Assembly: GCA_964429575.1 (NCBI GenBank)
Contig: CAYSCX010000010.1
Location: 22,677-86,676 of the forward strand
DNA: 64,000 nucleotides
Direction: 5' to 3'
DNA from: CAYSCX01 sp964429575
GTDB taxonomy: Bacteria > Desulfobacterota > Binatia > Binatales > Binataceae
Under the pieces are notes generated by a model, which made no database searches, was not told where the DNA came from, and was given only the letters and a program-made list of their open reading frames with translations. Within the stretch, counting starts at the first letter, position 1; every line of letters starts with the position of its first letter. Positions 8,815 through 15,631 of this stretch are shown piece by piece. Position numbers and translations under genes: made by a program.

Positions 8815-11106
8815 ATGGCAGAGGCGACCAGCAACCGAAAGTTCAGGGTAATCGGCACGCGCCCAATTCGTCACGATGGAGTCGACAAGGTGACGGGTCG
8901 CGCGAAGTACGGCGCCGACTACTCGTTCCCGGGCATGCTGCACGGCAAGGTGCTGCGCAGCCCACACGCGCACGCAGTCATCAAGTCGATCAAGGTGGAC
9001 AAGGCGCTCAAGCTGCCGGGCGTGAAGGCGATCATCACCGCCGATGACCTGCCCGAGGCACCCAACAAGCTGCAACAGGCGGGCGAGATGGCGATCAATC
9101 CGAGCCATCTGTCGCGCAACATTCTCGCGCGCGGCAAGGTGCTGTACGACGGCCATGCGATTGCTGCGGTCGCCGCGACCAGCCCGCATATCGCCGAGGA
9201 GGCGCTCAGGCTCATCGAGGTGGACTACGAGGTGCTGCCGCCGGTCATGACGGTGGAAGCCGCGATGAAGCCGGGCGCGCCAATCCTGATTCCTGACCTT
9301 CGCAACAACGAGGAAGGCGACAAGCAAACCAACGTCGCGCAGCACATGCAGTTCAAGCGCGGCGATCTGGACAAGGGATTCAAGGCGGCGGATTACGTCG
9401 TGGAGCGCGAGTTCAAGACCGCGATGGTGCACCAAGGCTATATCGAGCCGCACAACGCGGTCGGCATCTATAACAACGACGGGCAGGCGACGATCTACTG
9501 TTCGACGCAGGGCGCATTCGACGTACGCTCGCTAAGCGCGCAAGTCGTCGGCGTGGAGCCGGGCAAGATCAAAGTGGTGCCCGCGGAAATCGGCGGCGGT
9601 TTCGGCGGCAAGACTACGGTTTATCTTGAGCCGCTGGCTGTCGCGCTGTCGAAGAAGACCGGCAAGCCGGTCAAGCTGGTGATGACGCGATCGGAAGTGT
9701 TGCGCGCGTCGGGGCCGACCTCCGGTTCGACGATCAAGATCAAGATGGGCTGCACGAAGGACGGCAAGATCACGGCCGCGCAGGTTTGGATGGCCTACGA
9801 GGCGGGCGGGTTCCCTGGTTCGCCGGTCGTCGCCGGTGCGATGTGCATCCTGGCGCCCTACGATTTTGAGAACTTGCTCATCGATGCGTACGACGTCGTG
9901 GTCAACCGGCCGAAGACCGCCGCCTACCGCGCGCCGGGAGCGACCAACGCCGCGATGGCGTCGGAGACGGTGCTCGACGAATTGGCCGAGAAGTGCGGAA
10001 TCGATCCGCTGGACATGCGGATCAAGAACGGCGTCAAGGAAGGCTCGGCGCATCCCGCCGGTCCTCCGTACAAGCGCATTGGGTACATTCAGACCTGCGA
10101 GGCGATCAAGAACTCGCCGCACTACAAGTCGAAGCTCGAGGGTCCAAATCGCGGCCGCGGCGTCGCGACGGGATTCTGGTTCAACGCGGGAATGCAGTCG
10201 TCCGCGACCGTCAACATTCACGCCGACGGTTCCGCGAGCGTGGTGACGGGATCGCCGGACATCGGCGGAAGCCGCGCGTCGATGGCGATGATCACTGCTG
10301 AAGTGCTGGGGCTCGAGGCGACGGATGTGCGCCCACTCACCGCGGACACAGACTCGATCGGTCACACTGATGTGACCGGCGGAAGCCGCGTCACCTTCGC
10401 AACCGGCATGGCGGTCTATGAGGCTGCGCAGGACGCAGTGCGCCAGTTGTGCGAGCGCGCCGCCAAGCTCTGGGAGCGCAAGGTCGAGGACGTGGAGATG
10501 AAGGACGGCAAGCTGACCGCCAAGGGCAACGGCGTGCCGCCCATGAGCATCAAGGAAATCGCAAGCAAGCTCGGGCGCACGGGAGGACCAATCACCGGGC
10601 GCGCAAGCGTTAATGCGCGCGGAGTTGGAGCTGCGTTTGCGGCCACCTGCGTGGACGTTGAAGTCGATCCGGAAACTTTCAAGGTTCAAATCCTGCGCTG
10701 CACCGTGGCGCAAGACGCCGGCAAGGCGATCCATCCGAGCTACGTCGAGGGCCAGATGCAGGGCGGCACGGCGCAGGGGATCGGCTGGGCGCTGAACGAG
10801 GAGTACATCTACGACGACAAGGGCATACTGCGTAACTCGGGACTGCTCGACTACCGCATGCCGACCTGTCTGGATCTCCCGATGATTGAAACCATCATCG
10901 TGGAGGAGCCGAACCCGGGCCATCCGCTCGGGGTGCGAGGAGTGGGCGAGGTTTCGATCGTCCCGCCTCCCGCGGCGGTGGCGAACGCAATTTATCGCGC
11001 TATCGGAGTACGCATGACGGAGCTTCCGATGTCTCCACCGCGACTACTGAAGGCATCGTTGAAACGCGGGGGAGCCGCCGATGCGCACTCTGCGGCGGCT
11101 GACTGA
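8815..11106 (+). CDS. Molybdenum hydroxylase large (molybdopterin) subunit, xanthine-dehydrogenase family
   Basis: 763 aa. The N-terminal a/b hammerhead starts RPIRHDGVDKVTGRAKYGADY. The Mo-binding core contains GGGFGGKTTVYLEP and AYRAPGATNAAMASE (about residue 370). The catalytic Glu lies in GVRGVGEVSIVPPPA (about residue 707). The active-site loop AYRAPG lacks the S-selanylcysteine motif (AYxCSFR) of form I CO dehydrogenase, so a hydroxylase of aromatic, N-heterocyclic or acyl-CoA substrates is more likely than CO oxidation. The substrate is not predictable here. A strong hairpin terminator follows at 11130. Confidence 0.95.
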   Translation: MAEATSNRKFRVIGTRPIRHDGVDKVTGRAKYGADYSFPGMLHGKVLRSPHAHAVIKSIKVDKALKLPGVKAIITADDLPEAPNKLQQAGEMAINPSHLSRNILARGKVLYDGHAIAAVAATSPHIAEEALRLIEVDYEVLPPVMTVEAAMKPGAPILIPDLRNNEEGDKQTNVAQHMQFKRGDLDKGFKAADYVVEREFKTAMVHQGYIEPHNAVGIYNNDGQATIYCSTQGAFDVRSLSAQVVGVEPGKIKVVPAEIGGGFGGKTTVYLEPLAVALSKKTGKPVKLVMTRSEVLRASGPTSGSTIKIKMGCTKDGKITAAQVWMAYEAGGFPGSPVVAGAMCILAPYDFENLLIDAYDVVVNRPKTAAYRAPGATNAAMASETVLDELAEKCGIDPLDMRIKNGVKEGSAHPAGPPYKRIGYIQTCEAIKNSPHYKSKLEGPNRGRGVATGFWFNAGMQSSATVNIHADGSASVVTGSPDIGGSRASMAMITAEVLGLEATDVRPLTADTDSIGHTDVTGGSRVTFATGMAVYEAAQDAVRQLCERAAKLWERKVEDVEMKDGKLTAKGNGVPPMSIKEIASKLGRTGGPITGRASVNARGVGAAFAATCVDVEVDPETFKVQILRCTVAQDAGKAIHPSYVEGQMQGGTAQGIGWALNEEYIYDDKGILRNSGLLDYRMPTCLDLPMIETIIVEEPNPGHPLGVRGVGEVSIVPPPAAVANAIYRAIGVRMTELPMSPPRLLKASLKRGGAADAHSAAAD

Positions 11107-11129
11107 GCACGGATCGAACTTGGATGATG

Positions 11130-11161
11130 GGGCCGGACGCGTGCGTCCGGCCCTTCTGTTT
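11130..11161 (+). terminator. Intrinsic terminator after the hydroxylase operon
   Basis: A perfect 10-bp stem (GGGCCGGACG / CGTCCGGCCC) with a CGTG loop is followed by TTCTGTTT. It lies 24 bp after the large-subunit stop and ends only 3 nt before the ATG of the MoaD-like gene, where it would also sit over the expected ribosome binding site. Confidence 0.8.
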
Positions 11162-11163
11162 CA

Positions 11164-11439
11164 ATGGCCACAGTCGTAATACCGGCACTGCTACGTAAAT
11201 TTACGATGGGGCGGGAGCGCGTTGATGCGCGCGGCCGCAACGTCGGTGAGATCATTGACGATCTTGACCGTCAGTTCCCGGGATTCCGCCAGCACCTCGT
11301 CGAGGGCGGCGACTTGAAGCATTCGATAGCTGTATCCATCGATGGCGAACTGGGCACCGCCGGGTTGCTCGACAAGGTCGGCGACGCGAGCGAGGTTCAC
11401 TTTCTGCCCGCACTTGCCGGAGGAAAGGATTGCGGTTGA
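11164..11439 (+). CDS. MoaD/ThiS-family small sulfur-carrier protein with post-GG extension
   Basis: 91 aa beta-grasp protein: ATVVIPALLRKFTMGRE, helix NVGEIIDDLDRQFPGFRQHL, and C-terminal VHFLPALAGG. MoaD-like carriers are thiocarboxylated on a terminal Gly-Gly for molybdopterin synthesis (or other sulfur transfer). Here the GG is followed by KDCG, so activation would need trimming, as for CysO-type or other extended carriers, or the carrier acts differently. The position after a Mo-enzyme operon supports a cofactor role. There is no clear ribosome binding site, because a terminator hairpin occupies the space before the ATG. Confidence 0.85.
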   Translation: MATVVIPALLRKFTMGRERVDARGRNVGEIIDDLDRQFPGFRQHLVEGGDLKHSIAVSIDGELGTAGLLDKVGDASEVHFLPALAGGKDCG

Positions 11440-11631
11440 GGGACGATCGGCGCGCACGCAGTCAATCCACGCGCTATTTGCGTCGAATTGGCAGCCGACG
11501 ACGTGAAGTCATCGGTGGAGAATGACTAACGAGGGTTGAATTTGCTTGCGCGAGCGGTTGCAACTCGGGAGCGTTAAGTTAGAATACGACTGCTGGCCGG
11601 GGTTTGCCCCCCTTTTCCCGGTCGGCTATAT

Positions 11632-11666
11632 GGGCCGGGCGTCTCTGACGTTCGGCCCTGATTTTT
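11632..11666 (+). terminator. Possible terminator in the 11440-11758 intergenic region
   Basis: GGGCCG at 11632 can pair with CGGCCC at 11653-11658, followed by TGATTTTT; the loop is 15 nt. It lies about 190 bp after the MoaD-like gene and before a gene on the other strand. The rest of the 320-bp gap shows no gene; a GGGG-TTTG-CCCC hairpin with TTTT lies just upstream (about 11600-11616). Confidence 0.4.
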
Positions 11667-11758
11667 CTACTCGCAGATTAAGACAGGGATACAACGAATC
11701 GCGCGCTCCGCGCGCTAACTGTTCCCCGACCCGGTAACGGGCACAGCCGTATTCCCGG

Positions 11759-12157
11759 TCAGCTCAGGAAGACTTCGCGCACGTGGTTGGTGTCGTTGTA
11801 CTCACGGACCTGCGCAATGCGGTCGCCGTCGAAGCGGAGGTAGAAGTGGTAGCGGTTCGCGTATTTCTTGCCATTGCCCGCAGTGGTGTCGGACTCGCAC
11901 TGGATCGCGACGTGCGGTCCCTCGGCAATTACGGTGTGAATCTTCATGTTGAGACCGCGCGGGAACATGGTCTTGATGGTCTCGGCGAACTGCTTGATGA
12001 AGTTGTCCCTGCCGCGCAGCACGCCGAAGCCCGGCAAGCGCCCCATGATTTCGAACTCGAAGTTTTCGGTGAGCATTTCGGCGAGCGCCTTCGGATCGGG
12101 GTTTTCGAGTTGCTTCAAGAAGCTCAGCGCGCGTTCCTTCTCTTGAGCGGTGTCCAT
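11759..12157 (-). CDS. SnoaL/NTF2-like protein
   Basis: 132 aa, typical length for a SnoaL-like cone-shaped alpha+beta fold. It begins MDTAQEKERALSFLKQLENPDPKALAEML, followed by FEFEIMGRLPGFGVLRGRDNFI and a beta-sheet half ending FDGDRIAQVREYNDTNHVREVFL. Members include ketosteroid-isomerase-like and polyketide-cyclase-like enzymes as well as non-catalytic binding proteins; the substrate is unknown. Two more NTF2-like genes lie at 35827 and 36354 but belong to a different branch. It stands alone, with a repeat element about 50 bp upstream of its start. Confidence 0.87.
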   Translation of the reverse strand: MDTAQEKERALSFLKQLENPDPKALAEMLTENFEFEIMGRLPGFGVLRGRDNFIKQFAETIKTMFPRGLNMKIHTVIAEGPHVAIQCESDTTAGNGKKYANRYHFYLRFDGDRIAQVREYNDTNHVREVFLS

Positions 12158-12208
12158 GTACTACCTCCGTGGTTTCGGCGCGCCGATGCGCGCGTGTCGA
12201 TGCGTGTC

Positions 12209-12376
12209 TAGCAGGCGGTTGAAAAAGCGATTTCAACCGCCTGCTCCCTCTCTCGCGTCTCCCTCTCTCGCGGCTCCGGGGGAGAAGATAATGAAGGCAG
12301 CCAGTCTTTACGCAGGGTGTTGAGAGCGCGGTCGAGGCCATCGGGGAAACTCAAAGCGTTTCTCAACACCCTGCTA
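12209..12376. repeat. Hairpin-ended MITE-like repeat, copy A
   Basis: 168-bp copy. The left end is a perfect 15-bp inverted repeat (AGCAGGCGGTTGAAA at 12210, complement at 12231-12245). The right part has a 14-bp pair GCAGGGTGTTGAGA (12312-12325) / complement (12361-12374). The two outer ends are themselves inverted repeats of each other (TAGCAGG...CCTGCTA). The core is CTCCCTCTCTCGCG...GGGGGAGAAGATAA. It lacks the REP-like insert seen in copies B and C. Its right-end TAG is the stop codon of the universal stress protein gene. Confidence 0.85.
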
Positions 12377-12826
12377 ACTGGCGGGTCTGCGGAAAATGAG
12401 CACCGAGCACGGCGCGTGGCGCACCAGCCGTTCAGCGACTGATCCGACCAGGTGCTCGGCGCCGGTGCGGCCATACGATGCGAGCAGCACCATGTCGATC
12501 TGGTTCTTGGCAGCGTAGGCGGCGATGGTAGCGACCGGCTGGCCGACTACGACCGCGGTGGTAACTTTGCGCGAGTTATCGAGCTCGTCCTTTTTGATTC
12601 GCTCGAGTTCTTGCTCGGCCTGCTCGACCATCGCGGCCTCGCGAGCAACCTCGCGGGCCTGCTCGCCGGTGATATGCGACAGCACCGTGTTGACCGGAAC
12701 CACGGCGTGAAGGACGTGCAGGTCGGCATTGACGTCGCGGGCAAGTTCCCACGCTCCGCGCAACGCGTCCATCGAATAGTGCGAGAAATCGATCGGCGCG
12801 AGGATTTTTTTCAGGTTCTGAATCAT
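12374..12826 (-). CDS. Universal stress protein (UspA family)
   Basis: 150 aa single Usp domain. It starts MIQNLKKILAPIDFSHYSMDALRGAWELA and has the ATP-binding signature LASYGRTGAEHLVGSVAERLVRHAPCSVLIF, matching the G-x2-G-x9-G(S/T) pattern. Cytoplasmic nucleotide-binding stress-survival protein. The stop codon TAG lies inside the end of repeat copy A, and repeat copy B begins 14 bp before the start codon. Its promoter must therefore lie within or beyond copy B. A GGTAGGGGAATTC sequence precedes the ATG. Confidence 0.94.
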   Translation of the reverse strand: MIQNLKKILAPIDFSHYSMDALRGAWELARDVNADLHVLHAVVPVNTVLSHITGEQAREVAREAAMVEQAEQELERIKKDELDNSRKVTTAVVVGQPVATIAAYAAKNQIDMVLLASYGRTGAEHLVGSVAERLVRHAPCSVLIFRRPAS

Positions 12827-12839
12827 TGAATTCCCCTAC

Positions 12840-13031
12840 CAGGCTGTTGAAACAGTCATTTTCAACCGCCTGCTCCCTCTCTCGCGTCTCCCTCTCTCGC
12901 GGCTCCGGGGGAGAAGATAACGAAGGCAGCCAGATCCTTCGCCCATGGCTCAGGTCAAGTCTTTCACGCAGGGTGTTGAGCGCACCGCCGGGACCGCGCC
13001 GGTAGGTTCCACGTTGCTCAACAACCTGCCA
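12840..13031. repeat. Hairpin-ended MITE-like repeat, copy B
   Basis: About 190 bp, same orientation as copy A. The left hairpin is CAGGCTGTTGAAA / TTTCAACCGCCTG (one mismatch) and the right pair is GCAGGGTGTTGAG (12968) / CTCAACAACCTGC (13017). Relative to copy A it carries an extra segment of about 27 bp containing ATCCTTCGCCCATGGCTCAGG, a REP-like sequence shared with copy C. It forms the upstream region of the universal stress protein gene. Confidence 0.82.
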
Positions 13032-13148
13032 GGAATTCTGCACTTACCACGCGGTTTGCCGCGCCTGCAAACGCAGGCGTTGTGTGCGATTAGCGCGGCA
13101 CTCGGCAGCTTCGGTTTTCCAATCATCTGAGTTGAGAGGCGGCACGAA

Positions 13149-13366
13149 ATGAGAGCGGCGGTATTGCATGGCGCGCGCGGCGGGCGCGTTGAGAAGGTCC
13201 CCGACCCGAAGATTGCGAACCCGACTGACGCTCTGGTGCGGATCACGCGCGCGGCAATTTGCGGCTCCGAATCAGCCACCGGCTCGATCTCAACGATGCG
13301 CAGCGCGGGTACGATATCTTCGATGCGCGCAAAGAAGGCGCGGTGAAAGTAGTTCTGAAACCATAA
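13149..13366 (+). pseudogene. Zinc-dependent alcohol dehydrogenase, internally deleted remnant
   Basis: The ATG at 13149 opens MRAAVLHGARGGRVEKVPDPKIANPTDALVRITRAAICGS, the typical N terminus of Zn-dependent medium-chain dehydrogenases up to the first catalytic Cys. From about 13275, in another frame, the sequence reads HRLDLNDAQRGYDIFDARKEGAVKVVLKP and then TAA at 13364-13366. That is the typical C terminus of the same family. About 300 central residues are missing and the frame is shifted at the junction, so the gene cannot make an active enzyme. Confidence 0.85.
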
Positions 13367-13406
13367 GTGCGACGGCGAACGCCGCGCGCCGGGATTTGTA
13401 GAAGCG

Positions 13407-13433
13407 CGGGCCCGGCGATCGCGCCGAGGCCCG
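13407..13433. terminator. Strong hairpin between convergent genes
   Basis: CGGGCC-CGGCG, loop ATCG, CGCCG-A-GGCCCG: 11 pairs with one bulged A. It lies between the alcohol dehydrogenase remnant (plus) and the RRM gene (minus) and probably ends transcription from one or both sides. There is no strong T-run; TTGTCCTGGTTCTT follows on plus. Confidence 0.6.
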
Positions 13434-13449
13434 TTGTCCTGGTTCTTAC

Positions 13450-13740
13450 TTAACGATCGCGCCCGCCACCACCACCACCGCCGCCGCCTGCGCTGCGCGC
13501 CTGCGCTTCGTTGACCCTGATCGGACGTCCCTTGAGGTCACGGCCGTTCAGGGTCTTCACGGCTTCCTCGGCCGACTCGTCGGTTCCCATCTCGACAAAT
13601 CCGAATCCGCGCGAACGTTTTGTCTCGCGGTCGACGATGACCTGCGCGCTGGTGACTTCGCCAGCCTCCGCGAATACGTCCTGCAGATCCTGGTCGGTCA
13701 CCGTCCAGGCAAGATTTCCAACGTACAGTCTGCGACCCAT
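13450..13740 (-). CDS. RRM-domain RNA-binding protein with Gly-rich tail
   Basis: 96 aa: one RNA recognition motif with RNP2 (RLYVGNLAW, residues 4-12) and RNP1 (RGFGFVEM, about 44-51), then a tail of nine consecutive Gly and RDR. Small bacterial RRM proteins of this kind resemble cyanobacterial Rbp cold-responsive proteins and bind single-stranded RNA. AGGAGA precedes the ATG, and a hairpin lies directly before that site (13754-13779), which may regulate translation. Confidence 0.95.
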   Translation of the reverse strand: MGRRLYVGNLAWTVTDQDLQDVFAEAGEVTSAQVIVDRETKRSRGFGFVEMGTDESAEEAVKTLNGRDLKGRPIRVNEAQARSAGGGGGGGGGRDR

Positions 13741-13753
13741 TCAAGTCTCCTGC

Positions 13754-13779
13754 CGCTCTGAGATATCTTCGCCAGAGCG
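13754..13779 (-). promoter_or_regulatory. Leader hairpin next to the RRM gene ribosome binding site
   Basis: On the minus strand CGCTCTG pairs with CAGAGCG (7 bp, 12-nt loop); the 3' arm ends 2 nt before CAGGAGA and the RRM start codon. A structure here could modulate ribosome access, for instance with temperature. Only the pairing is seen; regulation is inferred. Confidence 0.35.
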
Positions 13780-14256
13780 CGGAATGTCCGCACTCACACT
13801 CACCCTCATGGCTAGTCTTGGTGGCAGACTTTCCAGCGACAAGGCGAGGCTCCAAGCGCGCGTCTCAAGCAAAGCTGCCCACCCTTATAGCATCGCCCTA
13901 CGCGCAAAAATAGCTCCTGTTCGCACCCCGCGAGCGCGCCGGTTCACTCGAGATCGCCAGTAGTGACTTCCTGGTTTGGTTGATGTTTCCAGCATTGCGA
14001 AGGATAGGCGGACCGCGTTCAAGTCGCCGCCCGGCCGCCGTGATTTTGGCCGACTCGGCGAAAGATTGCGCGAGCAAACGTGATTGAGCAGATGTAAGCG
14101 AACAAGATTGCCGACCGCTCTATCGTGGCCGGCGCTTGCGCAACGGACCGGCTGCGCAATACCTAATAGGCGTACGATTGGCAATCACGCAGCTTGGCGG
14201 TTCGGACTTCGATTCACCGCGAGAGCCGGCGCGCCAACCAAAGAGGAGAGTGCAAG
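13780..14256. other. Intergenic region between divergent genes, no gene recognised
   Basis: About 480 bp between the RRM gene (minus) and the SDR gene (plus). Open frames here are short and have no recognisable motif. It probably carries both promoters. AAAGAGGAGAG at the right edge is the ribosome binding site of the SDR gene. Confidence 0.45.
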
Positions 14257-15015
14257 ATGCTGCTCAAGGACAGGGTTGCGATCATAACGGCCGGGGCGGG
14301 TGTCGGAATCGGACGCGCGGTCGCTACGCGGTTTCTCGAAGAGGGCGCGCAGGTGGTGCTGACCGACGCCCATCCACGGCGAACCGGCGAAACCGCCGCC
14401 GAGCTGTCCAAGCAATTCGGGCGCGAAGTGCCGGGGATCGTGGTCGATGTAACGCGGCGCGAACAGATCGAAGGCGCAGTGAAGCAGGCGGTGGAAAAGT
14501 TCGGCCGCATCGACATCCTCTTCAACAACGCCGGAATCAACAAGCTGGAACCGATCTGGGAAGTCAGGGACGAAACGTGGGATCTGGTGATGAACGTCTG
14601 CCTGCGCGGGACCTTCTGGACGATGCGCGCGGTGTTGCCTCACATGCTGAAACAGGGCAGGGGTGCGATCGTCAATATGGCGTCGGCCGCAGGTTGGATG
14701 GCTGCATCGGACGGCGAGGCGCCCTACTCCGCCGCCAAGGCGGGCGTAATGGGACTCACGCGCGCGGCCTCCGGGGAGCTGGCGGGGAAAGGTATCCGCG
14801 TAAACGCGATAGCGCCGAGCGTGATTTACAATGAATTTCTCGAACGCATCTATCCGCCCGGCATGTTCGAGGCAGCGAAGAAACGAAACCCGATGGGACG
14901 CCTCGGTGAGCCGCGCGACGTCGCGAACCTCGCGCTATTTCTGGCGAGCGATCTCTCGTCATACATAACCGGCGAAGTGGTCAGCATCAGCGGCGGCTCG
15001 GTGGTAGTTCCTTAG
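14257..15015 (+). CDS. Short-chain dehydrogenase/reductase (FabG-like)
   Basis: 252 aa classical SDR. The start at ATG 14257 has AAGAGGAGA 8-14 nt upstream; an in-frame ATG at 14194 lacks such a site. Motifs: TAGAGVGIG (cofactor glycine loop, 10-18), the NNAG motif (FNNAGINK, about 90), MASAAGW (catalytic Ser) and YSAAKAG (Tyr-x3-Lys). The first glycine-motif residue is Thr-Ala rather than Thr-Gly. It catalyses NAD(P)-dependent oxidation or reduction of a hydroxyl/keto group. The substrate is not deducible and there are no operon partners. Confidence 0.94.
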   Translation: MLLKDRVAIITAGAGVGIGRAVATRFLEEGAQVVLTDAHPRRTGETAAELSKQFGREVPGIVVDVTRREQIEGAVKQAVEKFGRIDILFNNAGINKLEPIWEVRDETWDLVMNVCLRGTFWTMRAVLPHMLKQGRGAIVNMASAAGWMAASDGEAPYSAAKAGVMGLTRAASGELAGKGIRVNAIAPSVIYNEFLERIYPPGMFEAAKKRNPMGRLGEPRDVANLALFLASDLSSYITGEVVSISGGSVVVP

Positions 15016-15172
15016 CTTTTGCACCGGCGCTACAACAGGTATTCAGCCTACTCACGGCCTGCTAATGCTTGTTGGTATCAGCGCATGGTCGAGATTCGCT
15101 TGTTACTGATCTACGCATTGTGTAGGTTAAGTGAAATTTATGTCTGACAATCTTCGAGTAGGAGAACTTTAG

Positions 15173-15556
15173 ATGCCACGCAGGAAGAGCACGTCGGTTA
15201 CTTCCGCGTTTCGGCGCGTACAGCAGCAGGCGCGCGGTCTGCTGGCTGATCTGCGGAAGCAAATTCGCAGCAAAGAGACCGAGCTGGCGCGCCTTCGGGA
15301 AGAAGATGCGGGGCTCGGTCAACTTGTCGGACACGTCGGCGCCAAAGGTACGGGGGGCGCCGCAGGCGGACGTGGCCGAATCAACTGGCGGACCGTCTTG
15401 ACCCAGCTTCCAAAGCAGTTCCGCGCATCCGACGTGCGCAAGGTTCGCGGGCTTAAGCAGAAGCGCCCGTCGGAAATCTTCGCGGCGATTACGCGTTGGA
15501 TCGAAGGTGGACTGGCCAGGCGCAGGTCTCGCGGCGTGTACGAGCGGTCGAAGTAA
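15173..15556 (+). CDS. Conserved small basic protein, possible DNA-binding
   Basis: 127 aa with AGGAGA 8 nt before the ATG. Residues 8-45 (RVQQQARGLLADLRKQIRSKETELARLREED) form a likely coiled coil. A Gly-rich linker (GAKGTGGAAGGRGR) follows, then a basic C-terminal domain INWRTVLTQLPKQFRASDVR...RPSEIFAAITRWIEGGLARRRSRGVYER. That pattern fits a winged-helix-like fold ending in a basic wing. I do not recognise a named family. Composition (many Arg/Lys) and domain order suggest a dimeric nucleic-acid-binding protein; this is inference. Confidence 0.75.
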   Translation: MPRRKSTSVTSAFRRVQQQARGLLADLRKQIRSKETELARLREEDAGLGQLVGHVGAKGTGGAAGGRGRINWRTVLTQLPKQFRASDVRKVRGLKQKRPSEIFAAITRWIEGGLARRRSRGVYERSK

Positions 15557-15631
15557 ACCGCTTCATCAGTCCCGCTCGCAACTGACGACTGCGCATCGGA
15601 CCTGCGGGTCCTGACGCCGCATCTCGCACCA

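Noticed and set aside
9532..10923. 463-codon open frame opposite the Mo-hydroxylase large subunit
   Set aside because: Antisense shadow in GC-rich DNA; His/Arg-rich translation with no motif, while the plus-strand frame has all family signatures.
8815..11106. Carbon monoxide dehydrogenase (form I CoxL)
   Set aside because: The active-site loop is AYRAPG, not the Cys-containing AYxCSFR loop.
12209..13031. Composite transposon around usp
   Set aside because: The flanking elements encode no transposase and are in direct orientation without visible target duplications; the evidence supports only repeat copies.
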